Assembly: GCA_023664085.1 (NCBI GenBank)
Contig: JAMPGE010000001.1
Coordinates: 355,474 to 419,196 of the forward strand
DNA from: Muribaculum sp.
Lineage (GTDB): Bacteria > Bacteroidota > Bacteroidia > Bacteroidales > Muribaculaceae
Length of the DNA stretch: 63,723 bases
Reading direction: 5' to 3'
Within the stretch, counting starts at the first letter, position 1, and every line of letters begins with the position of its first letter. Below are positions 16,453-26,326 of the stretch, one piece after another. The notes beneath the pieces were generated by a model. That model saw only the letters and a list, made by a program, of their open reading frames with translations, searched no databases and had not been told where the DNA came from. The position numbers and the translations under genes were made by a program.

Positions 16453-17286
16453 ATGAAACGACTAAGAAAACAACTGATCGGAGCAGTGGCATTCACGGCC
16501 ATGGCATTGATGATTACAGGCTGCACCCCCAAAAACGTCACCTATATGCAGGATATCGACGAGAATCTTGTGTCCATCCAGTCGCAGGTAGACAATTTTA
16601 AGGTAGAGCCGGGCGACAAAATTTCAATTATAGTTCATTCCAAGGATCCGAATCTGGCAGCCTTGTTTAATCTTCCGGTGGTCAACAATCAGATGCGAAT
16701 GAATCAGAACTATAACGGCGGCAGTACGCAGCAGTCGTTCGACACCGACGGTTTGGCTTCGTACACGGTGTCGTCAGCCGGCACGATCGATTTCCCGGTG
16801 CTCGGGCCGATAAAGATCTCGGGAATGACCCGTCAGGAAGTGTCAGCCTTTATCAAGGGAGAGCTCATAGGCAGGAACCTTGTAAAGGATCCGACCGTGA
16901 CAGTAGAGTTCCTGAATGCCGGTGTCACCATAATGGGCGACGTCAAGAATCCGGGCAGATACAATATCAACCGAGACAATCTGAATATTCTGGAAGCCCT
17001 GGCCTTGGCCGGCGACCTTGATATCACAGCAAACCGACAGACAGTAAAGGTAATCCGTCATGAAGATGACGGGACCGTACACAGCTATATGGTTGACCTG
17101 ACCAACGGAAAGAAAATGATGAGTTCACCGGCTTTCTATCTTCATCAGAACGACGTGATCTACGTAGAGCCCAACGGAGTAAAGAAACGTCAGGCCACAG
17201 TCAACGGCAATACGGCCCTCTCGGCAAGCTTCTGGGTATCGGTGGCCTCGCTGCTAACTTCCGTAGCAGTGCTCATCTTCAAATAA
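16453..17286 (+). CDS. wza: Polysaccharide export lipoprotein (Wza-like)
   Basis: Outer-membrane polysaccharide export protein, 277 residues. A lipobox MITGC gives Cys24 after the signal peptide, followed by TPKNVTYMQDI, a common opening of Bacteroidetes members. The Poly_export domain is seen in VEPGDKISIIVHSKDP and VSSAGTIDFPVLGPIKISGMTRQE. An SLBB domain follows (VTIMGDVKNPGRYNI ... NILEALALAGDLD). The C-terminal hydrophobic helix (ASFWVSVASLLTSVAVLIF) could be the membrane-crossing helix. It precedes wzc by 59 bases, the standard export pair. Confidence 0.95.
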   Translation: MKRLRKQLIGAVAFTAMALMITGCTPKNVTYMQDIDENLVSIQSQVDNFKVEPGDKISIIVHSKDPNLAALFNLPVVNNQMRMNQNYNGGSTQQSFDTDGLASYTVSSAGTIDFPVLGPIKISGMTRQEVSAFIKGELIGRNLVKDPTVTVEFLNAGVTIMGDVKNPGRYNINRDNLNILEALALAGDLDITANRQTVKVIRHEDDGTVHSYMVDLTNGKKMMSSPAFYLHQNDVIYVEPNGVKKRQATVNGNTALSASFWVSVASLLTSVAVLIFK

Positions 17287-17345
17287 AAGGTCCCATAAGA
17301 GGTAGCTAAACAGAATAACAACAATAGGAAAATAACGCTTTATCC

Positions 17346-19754
17346 ATGAGCAAGTCACAAAAACAAGCGGTATTGGCCCAGGAAGAGGAACAGGTGTTCT
17401 CCATACGGGACTTTGTCACCTTATGTCTGCGAAAATGGCCATGGTTTCTATGTTCGCTGATCATATTCGTGAGCATAGGCTACCTGAAAGTGCTGTGTAC
17501 CCCCCCCACATACCAACGCAGCCTGCAGGTGCTTATACAGGACGAACAGGGCAGCGGTGGCAACAGCATGTTGTCCAATTTCAACATGAACGACATTTTC
17601 GGAGCCAACAAAAACGTATACAATGAGTTGATTTCACTTACCAGCCCGGCGGTAGTGTCGGAGGTGGTGAAGCGACTCAACCTCCAGATGAATTATTCCA
17701 AGGAGGGCCCATTGCATTCCACCGTGCTTTATCGGAGCAACAATCCGGTGAATGTGGAATTTATGGATTTCACAATGACTTCCAGCGGGGGCTTCACCAT
17801 GGATCTGCAGCCGGACCAGACGGTGCGTCTGTATGACTTCTGGCGCTCAACTCCGGATGGCCGAGAGGAATTGGAAGGTGACCTTAAAAGTCGCTTGAGT
17901 TTCAATATGATCAAGACCCCTCTGGGCAGGGTTGCCGTCCGACCCAACGGAGAATTCCGCGGCACACTGGATGAGAAGATTACGATCAAAGTGGATTGCA
18001 TGTCGGCCGCTACGGCAACTGAAAATTACGCGGAAATCGTACAGGGCGACCTTACCAATCAGGATGCCGAGGTCATCGAACTTACCATAGATGACCAGAG
18101 TGTGGAACGTGCCACGGACATACTGAATATGACCGTGGAGGTATACAATGAATTCTGGGTAAGGGATAAAAACAGACTCGCATTGGCTACCGCCGACTTC
18201 ATCAGCGATCGTCTGGAATCTCTGCAGCAGGAGCTGAACCACGTGGATGACAATATCTCCGACTTCAAGTCGCGCAATCGAATACCGGATGTTCAACTTG
18301 CCGTAACCGCTACCATGAACGAAAGCGGCGAGGTGAACAAGAGTGTGATAGAGGCGCGCAACCAACTTGCGATGGCAGAATATCTGAGGACGTATATGAA
18401 AAATCCGGTGAACACCAACAGTCTGATTCCGGTGAATATCGGTCTGAATAATATGCCCGTAAGCGACGCCGTGAAAGAATATAACCTTACGCTTCTCGCA
18501 CGTCAGAACTTAGTGGCCAACTCAGGAGAAAACAATCCTTTGGTCAGAGATTATGACGCCCGCCTTGAAAAGCAAAAGGAATCCATTCTCAGTGCTCTCA
18601 ACGCCTCCATCGGATCCCTTGAGGTGAATATGCGTGGCTTTGAGGGTTCGAAATCGGAAAACGAAAAGATTCTCTCCGATGCGCCGAGTCAGGCCAAATA
18701 CCTGCTGAGCATCGAGCGCGAACAGAAGGTTAAGGAAGAACTCTACGTCTTCCTGTTGCAGCGTAGGGAAGAGAACGAACTTTCCCAGACCTTCACTGCC
18801 TACAACACCCGAGTGATCACCCCACCCTACGGCTCTCAGTTGCCGATATCTCCGCGTAGAAACATGATTCTTGCACTGTGCGTGATATTGGGTCTGACAG
18901 TGCCGGGAGTGTTCTTATACGTAAAGGAGTCGAGCAATACCAAGATACGTTCGCGTAAGGATATCGAGAATTTGTCGGTGCCCTATCTGGGCGAGATCCC
19001 ATTGCTCAAGCAATCCGGTAATCTTTCCGGATTGCTCAAGAGCCGCAAAACCCGTCAGGCAGAAAAAGAAGCGCCGCGTCCGGTGGTGGAAGCCGGCAAA
19101 CGCGATGTGCCCAACGAAGCCTTCCGGGTTGTCCGTCAGAATATCGACAGCATGATAGGCAAAAGCAATGAGGGATCTGTGCTGATCCTCACATCGTTCA
19201 ATCCCGGCAGCGGAAAATCCTTTATCGCATATAACCTTGGAGCCAGCTTCGCCCTCAAAGGGAAGAAAGTACTTCTTGTGGACGGCGACCTTCGCCACGG
19301 CTCACTTTCTATGTATGCCGGCAGTCCGAAGAAGGGCTTGAGCGACTATCTTGCAGGGCGCAATACCAACTGGGAATCCACGATAGTGAAGAATGTAAGC
19401 GCAAACGGACTGGATATCCTTCCCATCGGCCACAAGCCGCCAAACCCAGCTGAACTTCTTGAGAACGGCAGTCTGGGCACCCTCATAAGCGAGGCACGCA
19501 CACACTATGACGTGATCCTCATCGACTGTCCGCCGGTAAATATCGTAGTCGATACCCAGCTGATAGGAGAATATGCGGATCGTACAATATTCGTAGTGCG
19601 CGCCGGATTGCTTGAAAGGAAAGCCGTGGCCGACATTGCCGGACTATACGAAGAAAAGAAGCTTCGCAATATGAGCATCCTGCTCAACGGCACGAAGACC
19701 GGCTACAGTTCGTATTATCATTACGGCAACTATTCTGCCTACGCTGCGGAGTAA
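17346..19754 (+). CDS. wzc: Polysaccharide co-polymerase / tyrosine autokinase (Wzc-like)
   Basis: Inner-membrane chain-length and export regulator of 802 residues. The N-terminal Wzz domain has a membrane segment near 30-47 and a second near 505-525, with a coiled-coil periplasmic part between. The cytoplasmic BY-kinase has Walker A FNPGSGKSF (about 618-626), Walker A' VLLVDGDLRHG (about 642) and Walker B DVILIDCPP (about 722). The last 16 residues hold six tyrosines (GYSSYYHYGNYSAY), the autophosphorylation cluster. The phosphatase at 19976 is the expected partner that removes these phosphates. Confidence 0.96.
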   Translation: MSKSQKQAVLAQEEEQVFSIRDFVTLCLRKWPWFLCSLIIFVSIGYLKVLCTPPTYQRSLQVLIQDEQGSGGNSMLSNFNMNDIFGANKNVYNELISLTSPAVVSEVVKRLNLQMNYSKEGPLHSTVLYRSNNPVNVEFMDFTMTSSGGFTMDLQPDQTVRLYDFWRSTPDGREELEGDLKSRLSFNMIKTPLGRVAVRPNGEFRGTLDEKITIKVDCMSAATATENYAEIVQGDLTNQDAEVIELTIDDQSVERATDILNMTVEVYNEFWVRDKNRLALATADFISDRLESLQQELNHVDDNISDFKSRNRIPDVQLAVTATMNESGEVNKSVIEARNQLAMAEYLRTYMKNPVNTNSLIPVNIGLNNMPVSDAVKEYNLTLLARQNLVANSGENNPLVRDYDARLEKQKESILSALNASIGSLEVNMRGFEGSKSENEKILSDAPSQAKYLLSIEREQKVKEELYVFLLQRREENELSQTFTAYNTRVITPPYGSQLPISPRRNMILALCVILGLTVPGVFLYVKESSNTKIRSRKDIENLSVPYLGEIPLLKQSGNLSGLLKSRKTRQAEKEAPRPVVEAGKRDVPNEAFRVVRQNIDSMIGKSNEGSVLILTSFNPGSGKSFIAYNLGASFALKGKKVLLVDGDLRHGSLSMYAGSPKKGLSDYLAGRNTNWESTIVKNVSANGLDILPIGHKPPNPAELLENGSLGTLISEARTHYDVILIDCPPVNIVVDTQLIGEYADRTIFVVRAGLLERKAVADIAGLYEEKKLRNMSILLNGTKTGYSSYYHYGNYSAYAAE

Positions 19755-19787
19755 GGTCTCTTCAATACGCATGGTTTATGATAAGCA

Positions 19788-19823
19788 AAATTTTTCGGGA
19801 TGCCCGGGCATCCCGAAAAATTT
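19788..19823. repeat. 36-bp perfect palindrome between wzc and the phosphatase gene
   Basis: Eighteen bases (19788-19805) are exactly complementary to the next eighteen (19806-19823), with no spacer. The centre is TGCCCGGGCA flanked by TCGGGA/TCCCGA and A/T tracts. No T-run follows the stem on either strand, so it is not a textbook terminator. It lies 33 bases past the wzc stop in a 221-base gap that shows nothing else. It could be a dyad operator, a partial attenuator lowering expression of the downstream genes, or a REP-like element. Confidence 0.85.
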
Positions 19824-19975
19824 AGAATCCTTTTCATAGGTCAACCCAAACGTATTCATAAATCAAAGCAACCGTACTGAAAAGCGAATCTCGCTTGCAA
19901 AGCAAAATCCATCGGACGCAATAATTTCCAACATCTCACAAGCTACACTACGGTATATTAACGTAAACAAACATT

Positions 19976-20704
19976 ATGTGGCCATTTAAGAAACACGTAA
20001 ACACACTTACAGAATCAGGCATGTACCAAGGATTCACCGACTGGCATTCCCATATATTGCCGGGAGTGGACGACGGCATCAAGACCCTTGAGGACAGTCT
20101 GGACGTATTGCGTTATTATGAGCGGGTCGGCGTCAAGAAGCTCTGGCTTACCCCTCATATAATGGAAGACTATCCCAATACACCGGCCGATTTGCTTCGT
20201 CGCTACGAGGCCTTGAAATTAGCTTACGACGGGCCTGTGGAGATAAAACTGGCATCGGAGAATATGCTTGATTCCCTCTTTGAGGAGCGTCTGGCCGAGA
20301 ATAATTTTCTTCCCATAGGCGATCAAGGGGGGCATCTTCTTATAGAAACAAGTTATTTCAACCCGCCCATGAATATGGAGGAGCTAATAGAAGGAGTATT
20401 CAAAAGAGGATACTTCCCGGTGCTCGCCCATCCCGAACGCTACCGCTATATGGAGCAGCGGGACTATGAGCGTCTTAAGGAAATGGGTGTGCTCTTCCAG
20501 GTGAACTTCGTCTCGTCAGTGGGAGGCTACGGGCAGAGTGCCATGGAGAAAGTGGAATGGTTCTTGCGTAAGGACATGGTGGATCTTGTGGGGTCGGACC
20601 TGCATAGATTGGGAACGGTGCAGAAACTTTCGGAAGAATCACCGCGAAAAAGCGAAACTCTTGAACGTCTTGTGGAAATAGCTCATAACCCGGCCATAGA
20701 ATGA
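19976..20704 (+). CDS. CpsB/CapC-type tyrosine-protein phosphatase (PHP domain)
   Basis: Metal-dependent phosphotyrosine phosphatase of the PHP superfamily, 242 residues, like CpsB and YwqE that dephosphorylate the capsule BY-kinase. Metal ligands are visible in DWHSHILPGVDDG (His24, His26), TPHIMEDYP, the glutamate in LLIETSYF, AHPERY and GSDLHR. It has no signal peptide, so it acts in the cytoplasm, where the tyrosine tail of Wzc lies. The ATG at 19976 is used; a start at the internal ATG of MYQGFTDWHS would remove 15 residues. Confidence 0.93.
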   Translation: MWPFKKHVNTLTESGMYQGFTDWHSHILPGVDDGIKTLEDSLDVLRYYERVGVKKLWLTPHIMEDYPNTPADLLRRYEALKLAYDGPVEIKLASENMLDSLFEERLAENNFLPIGDQGGHLLIETSYFNPPMNMEELIEGVFKRGYFPVLAHPERYRYMEQRDYERLKEMGVLFQVNFVSSVGGYGQSAMEKVEWFLRKDMVDLVGSDLHRLGTVQKLSEESPRKSETLERLVEIAHNPAIE

Positions 20705-20852
20705 ATCGGCGGTATTCCGTTGAGAACGCCCCACTTGGGTATGGCTGAGATAACTTACATTGGAAATTACAAAAACATTTGAGATAAGGAGGCCTTAAAG
20801 GGATAAGAAGTTACCGAAGAATAAACAGGCCCGATCAGATAAAGAAGACAGG

Positions 20853-21941
20853 ATGTATTCTGTAACAATCATCAATATTGTAGCAGTGCTGTTGATCTTG
20901 TTCAGCACGATGGTGTCTCGGAAAATCAATGTGCTTCCGGGCATCATCTTCATGCTTATAGTCTTCTTTTCCATTCGTATGAATTACGGCAATGATTATC
21001 CGTCGTATGAATTTATCTTTAAATACGTCAATTCCCACTCCGACATAGAGATAAGACAATCCCGACTCAATATCGAGCAGGGATGGGTAATTCTTAACAG
21101 GATATTTTATCCTCTGGGATTCAGAGGTCTGATAGTGTTTTGTACGATAGTACAGTTTGGAGTGACCGGATGGTTCATCTCAAAGTATGTGGAACCAAGG
21201 TACCAGTGGTACGGTCTGGCAGTATATCTGTTTTACTCAAATTTGATGCTGGTGGATCTCAGTATGCTTCGCCAAATGCTGGCCATCAACATTTTTCTGC
21301 TTTCAATACCCTTTATGCTTCAGAAGCGGTGGATAGTGTATTACGCAATGATGCTGTTGGCATTTACCTTACATAAATCGGCCATCATCACTTTCTTAAT
21401 ACCGTTGCTGATGTTTGCCGTCAATGTTGACTATAGGAAGCTGATGGTGGTTTACGTAGGTTTGATATTGGGATTGATGCTGGTACCCAGCGTAGTCTAT
21501 CGTGCCGTCGACGTAATGCTCGACAGCGGCTCGTTCGACAGGTATCGTTTCTATTGGAATCGTGGATTTAAAACGGGTGGAATAGGCACCGTGACAGGCT
21601 TTGGCGTGCTTTTGGAGATGTTGTCGGGCTTTTACTTGCTTTACCTAATGAGGAATAAGACAATTGATATGACATATCGGCTTTTGATCCTCATGTATTG
21701 TTCATATATGGTATTGATACCTGGGGCTTTGGCTTTCCAGATGGTGCATCGCCTTCAGTTTTATTTCCTCAACGCATCCATCCCGGTGGTGGCGCTTCTT
21801 TTGAAATATTCAAAAAGAGACGTGGGGGCACTGTTGTTTACCTTTGGATGGATGGCTATTATATTTTTGGACTATACGAGTTTCTTCTACAATTCTGTAT
21901 GGACGCGAATGTATATGCACTATCATACGATATTCGACTAA
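20853..21941 (+). CDS. EpsG-family polysaccharide polymerase (first copy)
   Basis: Polytopic inner-membrane protein of 362 residues, about ten hydrophobic segments. The signature region is IRMNYGNDYPSYEFIF followed by RLNIEQGWVILNRIF, typical of EpsG/Wzy-like polymerases. The conserved LRQMLAINIFL and the FTLHKSAIITFLI motif support the family. It is expected to join repeat units on the periplasmic face. A 148-base gap separates it from the phosphatase gene; gmd follows after 46 bases. The second EpsG-like gene at 24078 is only distantly similar. Confidence 0.85.
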   Translation: MYSVTIINIVAVLLILFSTMVSRKINVLPGIIFMLIVFFSIRMNYGNDYPSYEFIFKYVNSHSDIEIRQSRLNIEQGWVILNRIFYPLGFRGLIVFCTIVQFGVTGWFISKYVEPRYQWYGLAVYLFYSNLMLVDLSMLRQMLAINIFLLSIPFMLQKRWIVYYAMMLLAFTLHKSAIITFLIPLLMFAVNVDYRKLMVVYVGLILGLMLVPSVVYRAVDVMLDSGSFDRYRFYWNRGFKTGGIGTVTGFGVLLEMLSGFYLLYLMRNKTIDMTYRLLILMYCSYMVLIPGALAFQMVHRLQFYFLNASIPVVALLLKYSKRDVGALLFTFGWMAIIFLDYTSFFYNSVWTRMYMHYHTIFD

Positions 21942-21987
21942 GTGACAGATTAAGACATAAAAAGGACTCTCAAAAAAAGATATTAGG

Positions 21988-23076
21988 ATGAAGACAGCTT
22001 TAATAACAGGAGTAACCGGTCAGGATGGTTCCTATCTTTCGGAATTCCTTCTTGAAAAGGGCTATGAGGTGCACGGCACCATTCGCAGATCGAGCACCGA
22101 CTTCCGTGAACGGATCTCGCATCTTGAAGGCCATCCGCGTTTCCATCTTCATTATGCGGATATGACCGACTCCATGAGTATCGTAAAGACAATCGGGAAG
22201 GTACGTCCCGATGAGATATATAATCTGGCAGCACAGAGTCATGTGCAGGTAAGTTTCGATGAGCCGGAATATACTGCCAACGTGGATGCCACCGGCACGC
22301 TCCGTATCCTTGAAGGCGTAAGGCAGTGCGGATTGCAGGACACATGCAGAATCTATCAGGCATCCACTTCCGAGTTATATGGAAAGGTGGAGGAAGTGCC
22401 TCAGAATGAGAAGACTCCATTTCATCCGTACAGCCCTTATGCCGTAGCCAAACTCTACGGTTATTGGATAGTGAAAGAATATCGCGAGGCCTACGGGATG
22501 TACTGCTGCTCGGGCATCCTCTTCAACCATGAGAGCGAACGGAGAGGGGAGACCTTCGTCACCCGCAAGATAACCCTTGCGGCGGCCCGCATAGCGCAGG
22601 GCAAACAGGATAAACTCTATCTCGGCAACCTTTCCAGCCTGCGCGACTGGGGCTACGCACCGGACTACGTGGAATGCATGTGGCTCATTCTCCAGCAGGA
22701 GTGTCCGGACGACTTTGTGATTGCCACTGGCGAACAGCACACCGTAAGGGAATTTGCCACGGAGGCTTTCAAGGGAGTCGGCATCAATCTGCGCTGGGAA
22801 GGTGAAGGAGTGAATGAAAAAGGAATCGACGAAGCCACCGGCAAGGTGCTGGTGGAAGTGTCGGAGGATTTCTACCGCCCTACGGACGTGGTGAATCTTC
22901 TGGGAGATCCTGCCAAGGCCCGCAACGAACTCGGGTGGAATCCCACCCGCACCTCATTCAGCCAACTGGTGAAGAAAATGGTGGATTCGGATATGGCCAA
23001 AGTGGCCGCCGAGCGCGCTTCGGACCATGTGAGGATGAATCTTGAAGAATATCTTGAAAAAGGAATTGTAAAGTAA
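21988..23076 (+). CDS. gmd: GDP-mannose 4,6-dehydratase
   Basis: Converts GDP-D-mannose to GDP-4-keto-6-deoxy-D-mannose, the first step to GDP-L-fucose. It is 362 residues, an extended SDR with NADP motif [10 protein letters not shown] at the N-terminus, [22 protein letters not shown] and catalytic [28 protein letters not shown] is a family signature (read as NHESERRG and TFVTRKI). fcl follows after 36 bases, so the pair can supply GDP-fucose to the glycan. Confidence 0.97.
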   Translation: MKTALITGVTGQDGSYLSEFLLEKGYEVHGTIRRSSTDFRERISHLEGHPRFHLHYADMTDSMSIVKTIGKVRPDEIYNLAAQSHVQVSFDEPEYTANVDATGTLRILEGVRQCGLQDTCRIYQASTSELYGKVEEVPQNEKTPFHPYSPYAVAKLYGYWIVKEYREAYGMYCCSGILFNHESERRGETFVTRKITLAAARIAQGKQDKLYLGNLSSLRDWGYAPDYVECMWLILQQECPDDFVIATGEQHTVREFATEAFKGVGINLRWEGEGVNEKGIDEATGKVLVEVSEDFYRPTDVVNLLGDPAKARNELGWNPTRTSFSQLVKKMVDSDMAKVAAERASDHVRMNLEEYLEKGIVK

Positions 23077-23112
23077 GCAAAGAGAATATAAAGCTACGGT
23101 GAGTATAAGAAT

Positions 23113-24054
23113 ATGAATAAATCAGACAAGATCTACGTGGCCGGCCATAGAGGAATGGTTGGTTCGGCGATAGTGAGAAGGCTTAAAGCTCTCGGCTACG
23201 ACAATATAGTGACCCGTACGCATGCCGAACTTGATCTCACCGACCAGAAGGCAGTGGATGCTTTCTTCGCCTTGGAGAAACCCGACTACGTGTTTTTGGC
23301 AGCTGCCAAGGTAGGTGGTATCGTTGCCAATTCGGAAGCTCCGGCCGACTTCATGTGGCAAAATATGGTGTTGGAAATGAACGTGATTCATTCGGCATGG
23401 ACTCACGGAGTGAAAAAACTTGAATTTTTGGGTTCTTCCTGCATCTATCCCCGTATGGCACCCCAGCCGATGAAGGAAGACTGTCTGCTCACATCATCTC
23501 TCGAACAGACCAACGAGGCATATGCCCTCGCCAAAATCTCCGGTCTGAAATATTGCGAATATCTCAACCGACAGTACGGCACGGACTACATCTCGGTGAT
23601 GCCGACAAATCTTTACGGCCCCAACGACAATTACCATCCCACTCACAGCCATGTGCTGCCCGCGCTCATCCGCCGATTCCATGAGGCAAAGGAAGCCGGA
23701 GCGGAAAAGGTGGTCTGCTGGGGCGACGGCTCTCCGCTACGCGAATTTCTTTACGTGGATGATCTCGCGGATCTGTGCGTGTTTCTGATGAACAATTATT
23801 CGGGCAATGAGACTGTGAATGCAGGTACCGGCAAAGAAGTCACTATCCGGGAGCTCACAGAGATGGTGGCCGACGCGGTTGGCTTCACCGGACGGATCGA
23901 ATGGGACACCACTCGCCCCAACGGCACCCCGCGTAAGCTTCTTGACGTGAGCAAAGCCACTGCCTTGGGCTGGCGTTATACTACCGAACTGAGGGAGGGC
24001 ATACGTCTGGCCTACAGAGATTTCATTGAAAATCCCTATCGTACGGAACGATAA
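23113..24054 (+). CDS. fcl: GDP-L-fucose synthase
   Basis: Bifunctional epimerase-reductase that converts the Gmd product into GDP-L-fucose. It is 313 residues, close to the usual length. Visible features are the Rossmann motif [10 protein letters not shown], the [10 protein letters not shown] motif, [18 protein letters not shown] (read as SSCIYP and QPMKE), and catalytic Tyr/Lys in [19 protein letters not shown] and the VWC-like [19 protein letters not shown] region are typical. It is followed after 23 bases by the second EpsG-like gene. Confidence 0.97.
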   Translation: MNKSDKIYVAGHRGMVGSAIVRRLKALGYDNIVTRTHAELDLTDQKAVDAFFALEKPDYVFLAAAKVGGIVANSEAPADFMWQNMVLEMNVIHSAWTHGVKKLEFLGSSCIYPRMAPQPMKEDCLLTSSLEQTNEAYALAKISGLKYCEYLNRQYGTDYISVMPTNLYGPNDNYHPTHSHVLPALIRRFHEAKEAGAEKVVCWGDGSPLREFLYVDDLADLCVFLMNNYSGNETVNAGTGKEVTIRELTEMVADAVGFTGRIEWDTTRPNGTPRKLLDVSKATALGWRYTTELREGIRLAYRDFIENPYRTER

Positions 24055-24077
24055 CTTAAGGAGCGTGATTAATCGAG

Positions 24078-25286
24078 ATGGTATATTTCGTAATCCTATT
24101 GTTCATATTGGTATGTGTCTACAGATTCGACTACTGTAAGCGCAGAAAATTCAAATCCCTTAGCTACTGGGGGCTATTTGTATTCTTTGTGCTTATGGCC
24201 GGACTTCGTTATCGTATCGGTGGAGACTCGGTGCGTTACGAATGGTTATATAAGGATGCACCCACGCTGTTTGAATTGGCTAAATTCCGCTTCAGTTCAA
24301 TACGCTTCGAGCCGGGATTCATAGTGTTTTGGAGCATACCGCGCACCTTCTCGCCAGACTTTACTTATTTCCAGCTCTTTCATGCTCTTGTGGTGAATTC
24401 GGCTATATTTTGGTTTATACGCAAATACGCCCGAAATCCTTTTCTCTTCCTTTCGATGTATTTCGTATACCTCTACGTCGGTCTGAATTATCAGGTTTTG
24501 CGCGAGGCACTTGCCGTGGCCGTATTCCTCTTCTCCTGGCCTCTTCTGAAAAACGGTAAATACTGGGCATATTATCCTCTTGCCCTTCTGGGAGTATCCT
24601 TCCATATTTCCGCCGTATTCATGTTGTTTCTGCCCCTGTTGATGCTGCCGGGCATCAGGGAATGCTTCAAAGTCGGAATGCGCACAGTCTATGTGGTGCT
24701 CGGACTCCTTGTGGCCGGCTACTTCATCCAGAAATATTTCTATAGATTCTTCATGTTTCTGGCCGTCACCGAGACAATGGTGGACCGCACCAAGATGTAT
24801 TCCCAAGACACTCTCAGCGGACAACAGTATAACTTCGCGGGCATGATAAGCGTGATGTTTCGCTACGTGCTGTATCCGATTTTTGCCATTTTTTTCTACA
24901 ATGCAAAGTGCAAGGCCGAGAAGATAAAGGGAAAACTGCCTGAATGGAAGGAACACCTCCTTGCCATGACAGGCGTGTACGCGGCTCTGATGTCGATACC
25001 TGTGTTTATCTTCTTCAGATTCCTGAACTATCTCGACTTTTTCATATTCCTCACCGTATCAAACTGGGCTTTCTCCAAACTACGGGTGGGAAAGAAAGTC
25101 TACAGGCTCAGGCCAAAATATTGGGCTGTGATATTATTGCCTATGTTCTTCTTTCAGATATACAGCTACTGGACACCTAAAAACCGGTCGGGCACGCTCG
25201 TGACCTGGATGGAGTATTATCCCTACTCATCGCGTCTGGATCCCCAGCTGTATGAAAAGAGAGAAAGAATATTCCGTTACCAATAA
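24078..25286 (+). CDS. EpsG-family polysaccharide polymerase (second copy)
   Basis: Polytopic membrane protein, 402 residues. The early signature LRYRIGGDSVRYEWLY corresponds to the NYGNDYPSYEF region of the first copy, and NYQVLREALAVAVFLFSW with VSFHISAVFMLFLP to its later motifs. This supports an EpsG/Wzy-like polymerase. The basic C-terminus is cytoplasmic. Two polymerase-like genes in one locus suggest two glycosidic linkages, two glycans, or a ligase-like role for one; the sequence does not decide. A 137-base gap with a small hairpin follows. Confidence 0.83.
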   Translation: MVYFVILLFILVCVYRFDYCKRRKFKSLSYWGLFVFFVLMAGLRYRIGGDSVRYEWLYKDAPTLFELAKFRFSSIRFEPGFIVFWSIPRTFSPDFTYFQLFHALVVNSAIFWFIRKYARNPFLFLSMYFVYLYVGLNYQVLREALAVAVFLFSWPLLKNGKYWAYYPLALLGVSFHISAVFMLFLPLLMLPGIRECFKVGMRTVYVVLGLLVAGYFIQKYFYRFFMFLAVTETMVDRTKMYSQDTLSGQQYNFAGMISVMFRYVLYPIFAIFFYNAKCKAEKIKGKLPEWKEHLLAMTGVYAALMSIPVFIFFRFLNYLDFFIFLTVSNWAFSKLRVGKKVYRLRPKYWAVILLPMFFFQIYSYWTPKNRSGTLVTWMEYYPYSSRLDPQLYEKRERIFRYQ

Positions 25287-25366
25287 GTACCCGTCTCATG
25301 AGGATACTCCCACAATTTCTGAGTCTGCGGTTTCTTGTGAAGCCGGTTGAAAATCACTTCTAATGA

Positions 25367-25382
25367 GGCTGAGTTTTCAGCC
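25367..25382 (+). other. Small hairpin upstream of rfbA
   Basis: GGCTGA (25367-25372) pairs with TCAGCC (25377-25382) over a 4-base loop, with a T-rich stretch some bases later. It could be a weak terminator or attenuator splitting the locus before rfbA. No promoter with both boxes was found in this gap. Confidence 0.3.
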
Positions 25383-25423
25383 GGAGAGATTTTGCATTTT
25401 ACATTTTAATTCTACAATTACCT

Positions 25424-26326
25424 ATGAAAGGCATAGTGTTGGCGGGAGGAAGCGGCACCCGGCTCTATCCCATTACCAAAGGAGTGAGCAAGCAGTTGCT
25501 TCCCATCTATGACAAACCGATGGTTTATTATCCGGTGTCGGTGTTGATGCTGGCGGGCATTCGCGAGATCCTGATAATCTCCACTCCTGAGGACCTGCCG
25601 GGCTTCAAACGATTGCTTGGCAGCGGAGCTGATTTCGGAGTGCGTTTCGAATATGCCGAACAGCCTTCTCCCGACGGATTGGCACAGGCGTTTGTGATCG
25701 GAAAGGATTTTATCGGTGAGGATGACGTATGTCTGGTGCTCGGCGACAATATATTCCACGGATCATTCTTCAGCAGGATGCTTGAAAATGCCGTGAAGAC
25801 GGTGAGCGGCGAACGCAAGGCAATGATATTCGGCTATTGGGTGGATGACCCGCAGCGCTATGGAGTGGCCACGCTTGATGCCGAGGGCAACTGCACCTCC
25901 ATTGAAGAGAAACCGGCCGATCCCAAATCGAACTATGCCGTGGTGGGGCTGTATTTCTATCCCAACGACGTAGTGAAGATAGCCGAAGGAGTGAAGCCGT
26001 CGGCCCGCGGGGAATATGAAATCACATCGGTGAACCAGACCTATCTGGGCGAAGGTCGACTAAGACTTCAGACTCTTGGCAGGGGGTTTGCCTGGCTTGA
26101 TACGGGCACGCACGACTCTCTCGCGGAAGCCTCTATCTACGTAGAGGTGCTTGAGAAGCGTCAGGGCCTGAAGATCGGATGCCTTGAAGGAATCGCCTAC
26201 CGCAAGGGGTGGATCTCTGAGCAGACATTGAGACGCATTGCCGAGCCAATGCTTAAGAATCAATACGGACAATATCTTCTCAAAGTGATAGAAGATACGA
26301 AACGAAACAATTATACCGATTTCTGA
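25424..26326 (+). CDS. rfbA: Glucose-1-phosphate thymidylyltransferase
   Basis: Joins dTTP and glucose 1-phosphate to dTDP-glucose, the first step of dTDP-deoxysugar synthesis. It is 300 residues. The nucleotidyltransferase signature [20 protein letters not shown] begins at residue 8, followed by [26 protein letters not shown] and the [13 protein letters not shown] motif of RmlA. Its product is used by RfbB, encoded 15 kb upstream. The TGA stop overlaps the Wzi-like start by one base (TGATG). Confidence 0.97.
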   Translation: MKGIVLAGGSGTRLYPITKGVSKQLLPIYDKPMVYYPVSVLMLAGIREILIISTPEDLPGFKRLLGSGADFGVRFEYAEQPSPDGLAQAFVIGKDFIGEDDVCLVLGDNIFHGSFFSRMLENAVKTVSGERKAMIFGYWVDDPQRYGVATLDAEGNCTSIEEKPADPKSNYAVVGLYFYPNDVVKIAEGVKPSARGEYEITSVNQTYLGEGRLRLQTLGRGFAWLDTGTHDSLAEASIYVEVLEKRQGLKIGCLEGIAYRKGWISEQTLRRIAEPMLKNQYGQYLLKVIEDTKRNNYTDF

